A stretch of 64,000 bases of DNA. Source: Prochlorococcus sp. MIT 0604 (GTDB taxonomy: Bacteria; Cyanobacteriota; Cyanobacteriia; PCC-6307; Cyanobiaceae). Below, piece after piece: positions 17,967-27,353 of the stretch (position 1 is the stretch's first letter; the number at the start of each line of letters is the position of its first letter). The notes below the pieces were generated by a model, which ran no database searches, was not told the DNA's origin, and worked only from the letters and a program-made list of their open reading frames with translations. Both the position numbers and the translations under genes were made by a program. The stretch is taken from positions 1,716,062 through 1,780,061 of the forward strand of contig NZ_CP007753.1 of assembly GCF_000757845.1 (NCBI RefSeq). The letters run 5' to 3'.

Positions 17967-19295
17967 GTGAGGCAAAAAGAATTGTTTAAAGAAGAGATAA
18001 TTCATCAATTAGAATTACACCCAAGTAGATTAGATAAAGAAAAAATCATCTCAGAAGCGATGGAACAAGGTCTAGATGATTTTTTTGAGGGAATCTGTAT
18101 GGCACTTGATCCATTGGTAACTTTTGGCGTAAAAATTGTTCCTGAAAAAGAGAATGAAAAAAGTGAAAATTTTTTATGGAAAGATTTTAGGGAATTAGCA
18201 AATAAACTTATTCAAAGAGAACTTACTGGTCACGCAGCTCGCGATGCAATTATTACGGCTATGGAATCTGCCACAAAAAAAGAGTGGAATGGATTTTATA
18301 GAAGAGTTTTAATTAAAGATCTTAGATGTGGTGTATCTGAAAAAACAATCAACAAGATAGCCAAGAAATTTCCCAAATATGCGATTCCTATTTTTTCTTG
18401 TCCTTTAGCTCATGACAGTGCAAATCATGAAAAAAAAATGATAGGAAAAAAGCAAATTGAAATCAAATTAGATGGTGTGCGCGTCTTAACTATTATTAGA
18501 CAAAATAAAGTAGAAATGTTTTCTCGTAATGGGAAACAATTCCATAATTTTGGTCATATTATCTCGGAAATAGAGAACGTCTTAAAAGAGGATCCTCTAC
18601 CTCATGACTTAGTCTTAGATGGTGAAGTAATGAGCGCTAACTTTCAGGATTTAATGAAACAAGTTCATAGAAAAGATGGTAAGCAAACAAAAGACGCAGT
18701 TCTACACCTATTTGACTTATGTCCCCTTGAAAACTTCCAAAAAGGGAGATGGAACACTAGTCAAACAGCAAGAAGTTTATTAGTAAAAGAATGGGTGGCA
18801 AAACATTCTATGCTTCTAAGACATATAAAAACACTTGAATGGGAAAATGTAGATCTCGACACCATAGAGGGACAGAAAAGATTTGTAGAGCTTAATAAAT
18901 CTGCAGTAGAAGGTGGATATGAAGGAGTAATGATTAAAGATCCTGATGCTATTTATGAATGTAAAAGAACACACAGTTGGTTAAAAGCAAAACCTTTCAT
19001 TGAAGTCACTTTAAAAGTTGTATCGGTTGAGGAGGGTACAGGTCGCAACAAAGGGAGACTGGGAGCAATCTTGGTAGAAGGAGAAGATGATGGGTATGAA
19101 TACAGTCTTAGTTGCGGAAGCGGATTTAGTGATATCCAACGTGAAGAATATTGGTCAAAACGTAATCATCTCGTTGGTCAACTTGTAGAAATCAGAGCTG
19201 ATGCTAAAACTAAATCCAAGGATGCGGTGGCTTTTAGTCTTAGGTTTCCTAGATTCAAATGCTTTAGAGGATTTAAAGATGGAGAAAAAATTTAA
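17967..19295 (+). CDS. ATP-dependent DNA ligase (ligase I-like)
   Basis: A 442-residue ATP-dependent ligase, distinct from the NAD-dependent LigA that bacteria normally use. The adenylation lysine is K167 in EIKLDGVRVL (motif I, KxDG). Other motifs are MFSRNGKQFHNFG, LDGEVMSANF, EGGYEGVMIKDPDA (motif IV) and SWLKAKPF (motif V). An N-terminal helical domain (residues 1-140) includes TGHAARDAIITAMESA, and an OB-fold C-terminal domain starts near residue 340. The protein seals nicks through an AMP intermediate; a repair role is inferred. The start is GTG at 17967. No Ku, exonuclease or metallo-beta-lactamase partner is adjacent. Confidence 0.93.
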   Translation: MRQKELFKEEIIHQLELHPSRLDKEKIISEAMEQGLDDFFEGICMALDPLVTFGVKIVPEKENEKSENFLWKDFRELANKLIQRELTGHAARDAIITAMESATKKEWNGFYRRVLIKDLRCGVSEKTINKIAKKFPKYAIPIFSCPLAHDSANHEKKMIGKKQIEIKLDGVRVLTIIRQNKVEMFSRNGKQFHNFGHIISEIENVLKEDPLPHDLVLDGEVMSANFQDLMKQVHRKDGKQTKDAVLHLFDLCPLENFQKGRWNTSQTARSLLVKEWVAKHSMLLRHIKTLEWENVDLDTIEGQKRFVELNKSAVEGGYEGVMIKDPDAIYECKRTHSWLKAKPFIEVTLKVVSVEEGTGRNKGRLGAILVEGEDDGYEYSLSCGSGFSDIQREEYWSKRNHLVGQLVEIRADAKTKSKDAVAFSLRFPRFKCFRGFKDGEKI

Positions 19296-19412
19296 ATTTT
19301 AAAAAATAATATTCAACAAAGTAGTCAAAGAAAAATGTGGTTTTTAAATAAAAAAAATAAAAATCTTGGCTATACAATATAAGAATTATTATCAGGACTT
19401 TTTGAGAGACTT

Positions 19413-19565
19413 ATGACGAAGAAAACAGTTTTCAACTTCATAAAAACACCTTGTGGACAGGCAAAATATATCGAATTAGAAGCTAACAAAACTTTACTAG
19501 GTAAATTAAGGCTTTTGTGGTTTATCTTAATTGCATCAATTAAAGATTGGAATATTAAAGAGTAA
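19413..19565 (+). CDS. Possible small protein (50 aa)
   Basis: An ATG-initiated 50-codon frame beginning MTKKTVFNFIKTPCGQAKYI and ending with a hydrophobic/aromatic segment (LRLLWFILIASIKDWNIKE). It occupies most of an otherwise empty 274-bp gap between the ligase (ends 19295) and the convergent VTT gene (ends 19570). Composition with Cys, Pro, Trp and a short hydrophobic helix is more protein-like than random AT-rich DNA. The 5' part of the gap (19296-19412) shows no gene. No family is recognised. Confidence 0.5.
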   Translation: MTKKTVFNFIKTPCGQAKYIELEANKTLLGKLRLLWFILIASIKDWNIKE

Positions 19566-19569
19566 ATTT

Positions 19570-20166
19570 TTAAGATTTTTCAAAATATTCTCTGGAGTAT
19601 TTAGCTGAGAAATATAAAACTAAAAAAGTTGAAATAATTCCAACGACAGTGATATATAGATTATTTGGTGATTGCACATTTTTTAACTCCTGGATACTTT
19701 TTGCCAAACTACCTATTGAGCAATAAAGAAAAGTTCCTGGAATTATTCCAAGAAGACCAAGAGCGAAATCTCTAAATTTAACATTATTCAAACCATAAAA
19801 ATAATTAAGAATACTGAAGGGAAATATCGGCGATAATCTTGCTAAAAAAATTAATTTAAGCCCGCCTTTTTCTACTACTTTTTCCATGACACTTAATTTT
19901 GGATAACGGCTAAAAAGATTTTTTAGCTTTTTTGCAAAAAAACTTTTTGATACAAAAAAAGCAACTGATGCTCCTATGGAAGCGGAAATGAAAACGATAA
20001 TTGATCCTAAATATGAGCCATATAAAAAACCTGATAATAAAGATAACCAAGAGGCTGGCAGTATTAATAAAACAATTAAAATATAAATACAAACAAACGA
20101 AAAGATCCCAAAACCAGTATTAAAAAAAAAAGACAAATTATAAATATTTTCAAGAAATATATTCAT
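19570..20166 (-). CDS. VTT/SNARE-associated (DedA/TVP38-like) membrane protein
   Basis: A 198-residue polytopic membrane protein of the TVP38/DedA (VTT) superfamily. It has hydrophobic segments near residues 12-45, 47-70, 130-150 and 165-185, and the conserved core PASWLSLLSGFLYGSYLGS followed by GASVAFFVSKSF, LIFLARLSPIFPFSILNYFY and LGLLGIIPGTFLYCSIG. Family members are implicated in lipid scrambling or membrane homeostasis; the substrate here is unknown. ATG at 20164-20166 was preferred to an in-frame TTG two codons upstream. It follows valS directly on the same strand. Confidence 0.85.
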   Translation of the reverse strand: MNIFLENIYNLSFFFNTGFGIFSFVCIYILIVLLILPASWLSLLSGFLYGSYLGSIIVFISASIGASVAFFVSKSFFAKKLKNLFSRYPKLSVMEKVVEKGGLKLIFLARLSPIFPFSILNYFYGLNNVKFRDFALGLLGIIPGTFLYCSIGSLAKSIQELKNVQSPNNLYITVVGIISTFLVLYFSAKYSREYFEKS

Positions 20167-20168
20167 TC

Positions 20169-22925
20169 TCAATTCAAAAGTTCGAGTTTTTTAGTAATTC
20201 TTTCCTTTTGTACTGAACCCTCATTTAATTTGAATCTGCATTCCTCAACAATATCTTTTGGAGCCTTATCAACGAAATTTTTATTAGATAATCTCTTATT
20301 TAAATTATCTAATTCAATAGTTACCTTTTTTAAATCCTTTATTAACCTTTCCTTTAATGCATCTATATTTACAAAATCCTGAAAAGGTAAGTAAACCTCT
20401 AAATCACTAATTATACCTGAAAAGGATTTAGCAAACTCTTTTTTATCAACAGCATTAGTTTTAAAAATAAATACTTCAGAAGATTTAGTTAAGGTTTGAA
20501 TATCATCAACTAAAGCTTTTAAAAAATCAATCAATTCATCATTGTCTGAAATTAAATATACAGGAACTTTTTCTGATGGCTTAAGACCTAATTCAGCTCT
20601 CAAATTTCTAATCAGCCTAATAATTTCAAAGAGTTGCTGAAAGGAATTATCAAGCTTATTATCAACAAATTTATTTTCGTGAATTGGCCATTTTTGAAGT
20701 GATAATAATGCATTATCTGGTTTTAGTTGCAGCACATGCCAAAGTTCCTCAGTAATGTGCGGCATAAAAGGATGAATCATTACTAAAATATCATTGAGCA
20801 CTTTTATTAAAACTTTTTCAGATATTTGTCTATTTTTAGTCTCTTTATTATTAAACCTTTGTTTAGCAAATTCTACATACCAGTCACAAAAATCATTCCA
20901 CGTAAATTCATATAGAAGTTTCGCAGATTCTCCCAATTTATATTCTTTCAACAAAGCAGCGACTTTTATATTTACCTGATTCAATTTCGATAAAATCCAC
21001 TTATCACATAACTCTAAAGAATTTTCGTCACTCTCATTAAGCGAATAATTATTATTAGAAGTTTTATTAATTAACACAAATTTAGTTGCATTCCATAATT
21101 TATTCGCAAAATTTCTTGAAGCTTCAACAGTTGAAGACGTTTCTTTTTTCCTATCAAAATCAAGCCGGATATCTTGTCCAGCGCCTGCAACTTCTCGAAT
21201 TAAAGCAAATCGTAGAGCATCAGAACCATATTTATCAATTAATAGTATTGGATCAATACCATTACCTGAACTTTTACTCATTTTTTTATTATTTTCATCT
21301 CGAACTAGACCATGAATATAAACATCCTTAAAAGGAATATTATTTGTAAATGTATTCCCCATCATTGTCATTCTTGCCACCCAGAAGAAAATAATATCGA
21401 AACCAGTAACAAGAACACTATTTGGATACCATTTTTTAAAATCCGGATCATTTATATTTGGCCAACCAAGGGTTGAAAAAGGCCATAAACCACTTGAAAA
21501 CCACGTATCCAAAACATCTTTATCACGAACCAATTTAATATTTAATCCAAATTTTTTATTAGCTTCGATTAAGGCATCCTCTTCATTTCTTGCAACAATA
21601 TATGGAGTATTTTGTTCTATTGAGTCTTGAGATTCATCTAAAACGTACCAGGCTGGTATTTGGTGCCCCCACCACAGTTGCCGACTGATACACCAATCAT
21701 TAATATTCTCTAACCAATCCTTATAAACCTTCTCCCAGCGTGGAGGAATAAAAGATGGTTTTTTAGAATCAATTTCATTAAGACATCCTTGTGATATATC
21801 ATCCATTTTCAAAAACCATTGTGTTGACAATAAAGGTTCAATTGGCACCTTACCTCTATCAGAAAAAGGAACAGTATGTTTATAATCCTCTATCTTTGTC
21901 AAAAGACCTAAGTTATCCAATTCTTTGATAATTTTCTTTCTAGCCTCATATCTATCTAAATTTTGAAAAATGCCTGCATTAATATTTAAAGTTCCATCTT
22001 TGTTCATTACATTAATCTGTTTTAAATTATGCCTTTTTCCTATTGCAAAATCATTTGGATCATGAGCTGGAGTAACCTTCACACAACCCGTACCAAAATC
22101 TTTATCAACATGTGAATCAGCGATAATAGGTATTTCTCTATCAACGAAAGGAACTTTTACTTTGACACCAATAAATTCTTTATATCTATCATCATTAGGA
22201 TTAACTGCCACAGCAGTATCACCCAAAAGAGTTTCTGGTCTTGTTGTTGCAACTTCTAAGTACTTATCTAAGTGTTCACCACTTTCAGAAATTAAAGGGT
22301 ATTTAAAATGCCATAAATGACCATTTACTTCTTGCATTTCAACTTCAAGATCACTTACGGCAGATTGAGATTCAGGGCACCAATTGACCAAATATTCACC
22401 TCTATAGATTAAATTCTTTTTATAGAGAATATTAAAAGCCTCAATAACTGCTTCATTTAATTTTTGATCAAGAGTAAATCTCTCTCTATTCCAGTCAACT
22501 GAATATCCTATCCTTTTTAATTGAGAAACTATTCTTCCACCACTTTGTTCTTTCCAATTCCATGCTCTTTTAAGAAATTCATCTCTTCCAATATCCTCGC
22601 TTGTTTTGCCTTCACTTTTTAATTGTTTTTCGAGAATAGTTTGAACAGCTATTGAAGCATGATCAGTTCCAGGTAAACACAAAACATTCTTACCTAAAAG
22701 TCTTTGAAAACGTACTACAACATCTATCAAAGCCGTATTAAATGCATGCCCCATATGCAAAGATCCAGTTACATTTGGTGGAGGAATAACAACGCAAAAA
22801 GGATCCCCATCATCCTGAGGGTTAGGACTAAACGCCCTTAGACTTTCCCATTTTTCTTGCCACTTTTTCTCTACTTCAAAAGGTGAATAATTTTCTAAAG
22901 ATAATTGATCATTCATCTCTGTCAT
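20169..22925 (-). CDS. valS: Valyl-tRNA synthetase
   Basis: A class I aminoacyl-tRNA synthetase of about 918 residues that charges tRNA-Val. It has the HIGH-type signature in PPNVTGSLHMGHAF and the KMSKS signature in NKKMSKSSGNGIDP, with the CP1 editing domain between them (VATTRPETLLGDTAVAV, GTGCVKVTPAHDPNDF). The C-terminal coiled-coil tail is lysine/leucine-rich, typical of ValRS. ATG at 22923-22925 is preferred to a TTG two codons earlier. Its cognate tRNA-Val(UAC) gene lies about 450 bp upstream on the same strand, with the A-type carrier gene between. Confidence 0.97.
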   Translation of the reverse strand: MTEMNDQLSLENYSPFEVEKKWQEKWESLRAFSPNPQDDGDPFCVVIPPPNVTGSLHMGHAFNTALIDVVVRFQRLLGKNVLCLPGTDHASIAVQTILEKQLKSEGKTSEDIGRDEFLKRAWNWKEQSGGRIVSQLKRIGYSVDWNRERFTLDQKLNEAVIEAFNILYKKNLIYRGEYLVNWCPESQSAVSDLEVEMQEVNGHLWHFKYPLISESGEHLDKYLEVATTRPETLLGDTAVAVNPNDDRYKEFIGVKVKVPFVDREIPIIADSHVDKDFGTGCVKVTPAHDPNDFAIGKRHNLKQINVMNKDGTLNINAGIFQNLDRYEARKKIIKELDNLGLLTKIEDYKHTVPFSDRGKVPIEPLLSTQWFLKMDDISQGCLNEIDSKKPSFIPPRWEKVYKDWLENINDWCISRQLWWGHQIPAWYVLDESQDSIEQNTPYIVARNEEDALIEANKKFGLNIKLVRDKDVLDTWFSSGLWPFSTLGWPNINDPDFKKWYPNSVLVTGFDIIFFWVARMTMMGNTFTNNIPFKDVYIHGLVRDENNKKMSKSSGNGIDPILLIDKYGSDALRFALIREVAGAGQDIRLDFDRKKETSSTVEASRNFANKLWNATKFVLINKTSNNNYSLNESDENSLELCDKWILSKLNQVNIKVAALLKEYKLGESAKLLYEFTWNDFCDWYVEFAKQRFNNKETKNRQISEKVLIKVLNDILVMIHPFMPHITEELWHVLQLKPDNALLSLQKWPIHENKFVDNKLDNSFQQLFEIIRLIRNLRAELGLKPSEKVPVYLISDNDELIDFLKALVDDIQTLTKSSEVFIFKTNAVDKKEFAKSFSGIISDLEVYLPFQDFVNIDALKERLIKDLKKVTIELDNLNKRLSNKNFVDKAPKDIVEECRFKLNEGSVQKERITKKLELLN

Positions 22926-23022
22926 ATGCAAATTTCATTTCAATAATCTTTTTGTTTATTTTATCTTGAGAGCAGCCAATTAATGAAAATAATATTAGTT
23001 TGCAAAAAAAGACACATCCATT

Positions 23023-23364
23023 CTACAAAAGTTTGAAGCCAGCACCACAAGAGCAACGCTTTGCATTTTTTGGTGTTGAAATAAGAAATCCACCACCGCT
23101 CAAATCACCGTAATAATCTAATTTTAAATCTTTCAGTAAATTAAACTTTTTTACATCCGCGTATAAAGTTACTCCTTCAGTTCTTGAAATAGGGGATCCA
23201 TTACATGTACCTGGCCTTAATTGAATATGCATCCATCCTTCGGAACAATTTTTATCTTCTACCAAATCAATCGACATTTCTCCTGGAGAACCTCCAAAAG
23301 AAGCTTGCCTAGATAGTTCTGAAGCAGCGTTTTGACTGATTGAAAGATTGACGATCTCAGTCAT
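23023..23364 (-). CDS. A-type iron-sulfur carrier (IscA/HesB-like)
   Basis: A 113-residue protein of the HesB/IscA family, starting at ATG 23362-23364 (MTEIVNLSISQNAASEL). The longer open frame runs into the tRNA gene and was rejected. The C-terminal cluster-ligand pair is in RCSCGAGF (Cys-x-Cys), and a third cysteine lies in PGTCNGSPIS, the usual position of the first ligand. Further family features are LYADVKKFNLLKDLKLDYYG and SGGGFLISTPKN. It likely carries nascent Fe-S clusters to target proteins. It starts 16 bp after tRNA-Val and could be co-transcribed with it. Confidence 0.88.
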   Translation of the reverse strand: MTEIVNLSISQNAASELSRQASFGGSPGEMSIDLVEDKNCSEGWMHIQLRPGTCNGSPISRTEGVTLYADVKKFNLLKDLKLDYYGDLSGGGFLISTPKNAKRCSCGAGFKLL

Positions 23365-23380
23365 TAGAAAAATAATAAAT

Positions 23381-23451
<71 letters not shown>

Positions 23452-23549
23452 TTATAATAGACCATTCTAATAGATGAAGTTGAAATATTTATACTAAGTA
23501 TTTAAATATTTCATGATTGAGGCAAAATTAAATTAATAAAATATATCCT

Positions 23550-24404
23550 ATGTCCTTAAACGATAGATATAACTTACAAAAGAATTCCGATTTAAAGACT
23601 TTAAAAAGCTTTAAAATATTAATATCTAATATCAAATCATTAAAAGATAAAAATTGGGGATGCCCTTGGCAGAAAATACAGTCTCATAAATCGTTGATCC
23701 CATTTTTACTTGAAGAAAGTAATGAGTTTATAGAAGCGATATATGAAAAAAAGGCGGATAACATATGTGAAGAGTTAGGAGATCTTTTATTACAAGTAAT
23801 GCTTCATGCTGAAATCGGTCACGAAAAAAAAGAATTTGAACTATATGATGTTATAAAAAATCTAAACAAGAAAATTATTAATAGACATCCATATATTTTT
23901 AAAAAAAAAGAAAAAGTATCTCTAGAAAAATCGCAACAGATTTGGGAAAACATTAAAAATTCAGAAAAAGAAACACCTCATACGGAAGCATCAATTAGTA
24001 AAAATTTAAATATGAAAATCAAAAATTTACCACCAATGGTTGGAACAGATAAAATCACAAATGTTGTTAAAGAATATGGTTTTAAATGGGAGAATACCGA
24101 TCAGATTTTTGAAAAGTTAGAAGAAGAAATTAATGAATTAAAGGAAGCAATTAAAAGTAATAATGATTCAGAAATAAAAAATGAATTTGGGGATATTTAC
24201 TTTACCCTTCTGAATCTCTCAAACTTTTTAAAAATCAATCCTGAATCAGCTCTTCAAAAAACTAATATAAAATTTTTGGAAAGATTTTCAATCGTCGAGG
24301 ATCATGCAGGAGATAATATTAAAAAACAAACTCCTAAAGACTTTCAAAGGCTGTGGCAAAATGCCAAACAAAAACTGGCGGGGAAAATTCATAGAAGCAA
24401 ATGA
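23550..24404 (+). CDS. mazG: Nucleoside triphosphate pyrophosphohydrolase MazG
   Basis: A 284-residue two-domain MazG protein that hydrolyses NTPs and dNTPs to monophosphates. The first domain has GCPWQKIQSH and the metal-binding helix pair LEESNEFIEAI and EELGDLLLQVMLHAEIG. The second, shorter repeat has LEEEINELKEAI with NEFGDIYFTLLNLSNFL. The C-terminus ends in FQRLWQNAKQKLA. Its last 4 bp (ATGA) overlap the start of speE, showing translational coupling. MazG limits aberrant nucleotides and, in E. coli, affects (p)ppGpp. Confidence 0.92.
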   Translation: MSLNDRYNLQKNSDLKTLKSFKILISNIKSLKDKNWGCPWQKIQSHKSLIPFLLEESNEFIEAIYEKKADNICEELGDLLLQVMLHAEIGHEKKEFELYDVIKNLNKKIINRHPYIFKKKEKVSLEKSQQIWENIKNSEKETPHTEASISKNLNMKIKNLPPMVGTDKITNVVKEYGFKWENTDQIFEKLEEEINELKEAIKSNNDSEIKNEFGDIYFTLLNLSNFLKINPESALQKTNIKFLERFSIVEDHAGDNIKKQTPKDFQRLWQNAKQKLAGKIHRSK

Positions 24405-25252
24405 CAAATATTACAACATGGATAGATGAATATCACAAAGGCTCTAGATTCGGCCTAAATGGGGAAATTCTAATTAAAAAAACATCAAAATATCAAGAAA
24501 TTATTGTTATTGAAAATGAATATTATGGCAAAGCTTTAATGTTAGATGGTTGCTGGATGACATCATTAAAAGACGAAAAATATTATCATGAGTGTCTTGT
24601 GCATCCTGCATTAAGTAGCATTGAAGAAAAATCTAATGTACTAATTATTGGCGGTGGTGACGGTGGTACCGTAAGAGAATGCGTTAAATATTCTCAAATA
24701 TCAAAAATTGATCTGGTAGAAATTGATGAGGAGGTAATCAAAATATCTAAAAAATTTCTAAAAGAAATTGGAGGCGAAGCATGGAATGACAAAAGATTAG
24801 AAATACATGTTGATGATGGTGTTAAATGGGTAAAAAAAACAAGAGATAATTTTTACGACGTTATATTTATAGATTGTTCAGATCCCTCAGAATTTTCAAA
24901 TTTATTATTTTCAGATTCTTTTTATGAAGAATGTAAAAGAATACTTACACCAAAGGGGATATTAGCAACGCAAAGCGAATCTCCTGAATCCTTCAAGAAT
25001 ATTCACATAAATATTTTGAAAACCCTAAAAAATAAATTCAAAGTTTCTGAAACTATGTATTCCTTTGTGCCTATATATCCAAGCGGGATTTGGAGTTGGA
25101 CATTCGCTTCTTCAGAAGATCTAAATTTATCAAATAAAAATTATAATGAAGCACTAAAAATAGAAAAAGGATGTGAAATTTGGAATTTAAATTTCCAAAA
25201 TGCAGCATTCAAAATGATGCCAAATAAAATTGTAAAAGAACTAGATTCATAA
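24401..25252 (+). CDS. speE: Spermidine synthase-type aminopropyltransferase SpeE
   Basis: A 283-residue aminopropyltransferase that moves the aminopropyl group of decarboxylated S-adenosylmethionine to an amine acceptor. It has the N-terminal beta domain (YQEIIVIENEYYGKALMLDG), the SAM-type motif LIIGGGDGGTVRECVKY, VEIDEEVI, and the acceptor-site region DVIFIDCSDPSEF. The usual DSxDPxGPA motif is replaced by DCSDPSEFSN, so acceptor choice cannot be read from it. It overlaps mazG by 4 bp and is followed 1 bp later by the ureohydrolase speB, consistent with one polyamine operon. Confidence 0.9.
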   Translation: MTNITTWIDEYHKGSRFGLNGEILIKKTSKYQEIIVIENEYYGKALMLDGCWMTSLKDEKYYHECLVHPALSSIEEKSNVLIIGGGDGGTVRECVKYSQISKIDLVEIDEEVIKISKKFLKEIGGEAWNDKRLEIHVDDGVKWVKKTRDNFYDVIFIDCSDPSEFSNLLFSDSFYEECKRILTPKGILATQSESPESFKNIHINILKTLKNKFKVSETMYSFVPIYPSGIWSWTFASSEDLNLSNKNYNEALKIEKGCEIWNLNFQNAAFKMMPNKIVKELDS

Positions 25253-25253
25253 G

Positions 25254-26135
25254 ATGACAAAAAATTTATTTGATAACGAAAATGCAATTTATATGGGAGC
25301 AAAAAGAAGTCCTGAGAATTGCTCAATTGGTATATTCGGAGTTAATTATGACGGGACATGCTCGTTTAAACCAGGAGCAAGATTTGGTCCAGAAGCAATA
25401 AGACAAGTCAGTTCTTGTTTAGAAAAATATTGTCCAAAAATAAGAAAAGACTTAGAGGATATTATGTATGTTGATTTTGGATCAATACTAACTGATAAAA
25501 ATGACTCAAAGTCCGTTATTGAATCGGTTAAATCAGCAACAAATTATTTAATTAGTAAACGCCTTAGTCCTATTATGCTTGGAGGCGAACACTCTATTAC
25601 AAGAGGTGCTATTGAAGCATTAGTAAAAAAATATCCAGATTTGATATTAGTTCAACTTGATGCTCATGCAGATTTAAGAGAATCATATATAGGAAATGAA
25701 CATAGTCATGCTTGTACTATGAAAAGATGCTTAGAAGTGCTACCTGAAAAGAAAATTTTGCAAGTAGGAATTAGAAGTGGGACTAAGAAAGAATTTGAAA
25801 TTATGCATAACAACAACCAATTAGTTAACTTTTGTCCAGGAGGAAATACACATGAGTTACAACAAGCTCTTCGACCATACGTTAAGTCACCAATCTATTT
25901 AACAATAGATTTAGATTGGTTTGATCCCAGTTTATTAGCAGGAACGGGCACTCCAGAACCAGGAGGATTTTTTTGGAATGATTTTGAAGAAATACTGAAA
26001 ACTTTAAAAGATTTTAGAATTGTGGCTTCAGATATTGTGGAATTATCTCCAGAAATTGATAAAAGCGGAGTAAGTAGCATAGTTGCAGCCAAAATACTTA
26101 GAAGCTTAATTTTGTCATTAGAAAATATGCAATAA
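25254..26135 (+). CDS. speB: Agmatinase-family ureohydrolase SpeB
   Basis: A 293-residue binuclear-metal ureohydrolase of the arginase/agmatinase family. All metal-ligand motifs are visible: GGEHSITRG, QLDAHADLRESY and TIDLDWFDPSLLAGTGTPEPGG. The N-terminal FGVNYDGTCSFKPGARFGPEAIR is typical. It would release urea from agmatine to give putrescine, or from N1-aminopropylagmatine to give spermidine if SpeE acts first. Immediate adjacency to speE supports a polyamine role rather than guanidine or arginine breakdown. No Hyp-type nickel chaperone genes lie nearby. Confidence 0.88.
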   Translation: MTKNLFDNENAIYMGAKRSPENCSIGIFGVNYDGTCSFKPGARFGPEAIRQVSSCLEKYCPKIRKDLEDIMYVDFGSILTDKNDSKSVIESVKSATNYLISKRLSPIMLGGEHSITRGAIEALVKKYPDLILVQLDAHADLRESYIGNEHSHACTMKRCLEVLPEKKILQVGIRSGTKKEFEIMHNNNQLVNFCPGGNTHELQQALRPYVKSPIYLTIDLDWFDPSLLAGTGTPEPGGFFWNDFEEILKTLKDFRIVASDIVELSPEIDKSGVSSIVAAKILRSLILSLENMQ

Positions 26136-26185
26136 AGAATTTCTAAACTACAGTGTAAAAATACTAAATACAAACTAAATATTTC

Positions 26186-27298
26186 ATGGATTTGCTAAAA
26201 AGTCCTCTTTATTCAAAATATGTTGAATCCAATGCAAAATTAGTGGATTTTGCAGGTTGGGAAATGCCCATATCTTTTTCAGGATTAATTAAAGAGCATG
26301 AATCAGTTAGATCTTCAGTAGGATTATTTGATATTTCTCACATGGGTGTGATATCTGTTAAGGGAATCAATCCAAAGGATTATATTCAAAAACTTTTTCC
26401 TACTAATTTATACTCCTTTTCTGAAGGTCAGGGGCTTTATACAGTAATGCTCAATGATAAAGGAGGAATAATAGATGACTTAATAATTTATGACCTAGGT
26501 ATACAAGAAAATGACATATCAGAATTATTGTTAATAGTTAATGCAAGTAGATATGAAGAAGATTTTCAGTGGATAAAAAATAATTTAAATAAATATGAAA
26601 TTTCGATAACAAACTTTAAAAAAGACAAAGTACTTTTAGCTCTACAGGGGAAAAACTCATTCGATTTATTTGAAGAATGGATTGAATCTTCGATCTCACA
26701 TATCCCTAACTTTGGATGCGAATATAAAATTTTTGAACATATTTCGCCTAAAGAAAAAATTTTCTTTTCCAAGACAGGATATACAGGGGAAAATGGTCTA
26801 GAAATACTTTTATCTAAAAAAGCAGCAATTAATTTGTGGGATTTCTCAATTTCCAAAAATGTTGAACCTTGCGGTTTAGGAGCAAGAGATACTCTTAGAC
26901 TTGAAGCAGGTATGCATCTTTATGGTCAAGACATAAATGAAGAAACTTCGCCATATGAAGCAGGATTAGGTTGGCTAGTACATCTAGAAAATAGTCACGA
27001 ATTCTTTGGAAGAAGATTTCTTGAAGAGCAGTCAAGATTAGGTATTCAAAAAAAGTTAGTTGGTATCTCTATAGAAGGTAAAGCAATAGGAAGAAAAGGT
27101 TGCACAGTTCTTAAAGATGAAGAAAATGTTGGGACTATCACAAGCGGCAGTTGGTCTCCAACTAAACAACAAGCTATAGCTTTTGCATACATCAATACTT
27201 CGCATGCCTTAATAAATAATGAAGTTCAAATATTAATAAGAGGCAAAAAATTTAAAGGGGTAATAACAAAAAGAGCGTTTTATAAAAAAAATTATTAA
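26186..27298 (+). CDS. gcvT: Glycine cleavage system T protein (aminomethyltransferase)
   Basis: A 370-residue THF-dependent aminomethyltransferase. It begins [20 protein letters not shown] and contains [41 protein letters not shown], and [20 protein letters not shown]; the C-terminal beta domain has [11 protein letters not shown]. It releases ammonia from the H-protein-bound intermediate and forms 5,10-methylene-THF. It lies about 18 kb from gcvH-gcvP on the opposite strand. The 50-bp upstream gap is too short for a glycine riboswitch. Confidence 0.97.
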   Translation: MDLLKSPLYSKYVESNAKLVDFAGWEMPISFSGLIKEHESVRSSVGLFDISHMGVISVKGINPKDYIQKLFPTNLYSFSEGQGLYTVMLNDKGGIIDDLIIYDLGIQENDISELLLIVNASRYEEDFQWIKNNLNKYEISITNFKKDKVLLALQGKNSFDLFEEWIESSISHIPNFGCEYKIFEHISPKEKIFFSKTGYTGENGLEILLSKKAAINLWDFSISKNVEPCGLGARDTLRLEAGMHLYGQDINEETSPYEAGLGWLVHLENSHEFFGRRFLEEQSRLGIQKKLVGISIEGKAIGRKGCTVLKDEENVGTITSGSWSPTKQQAIAFAYINTSHALINNEVQILIRGKKFKGVITKRAFYKKNY

Positions 27299-27353
27299 CT
27301 AAATTTACCCTTAAAGAATTATTATAAGTTATTGATAAATAAATCATACTTAG

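Noticed and set aside
26136..26185. Possible glycine riboswitch before gcvT, and similarly before the gcvH-gcvP operon
   Set aside because: The gaps (50 bp before gcvT, 18 bp or less inside the operon) are too short for a glycine riboswitch.
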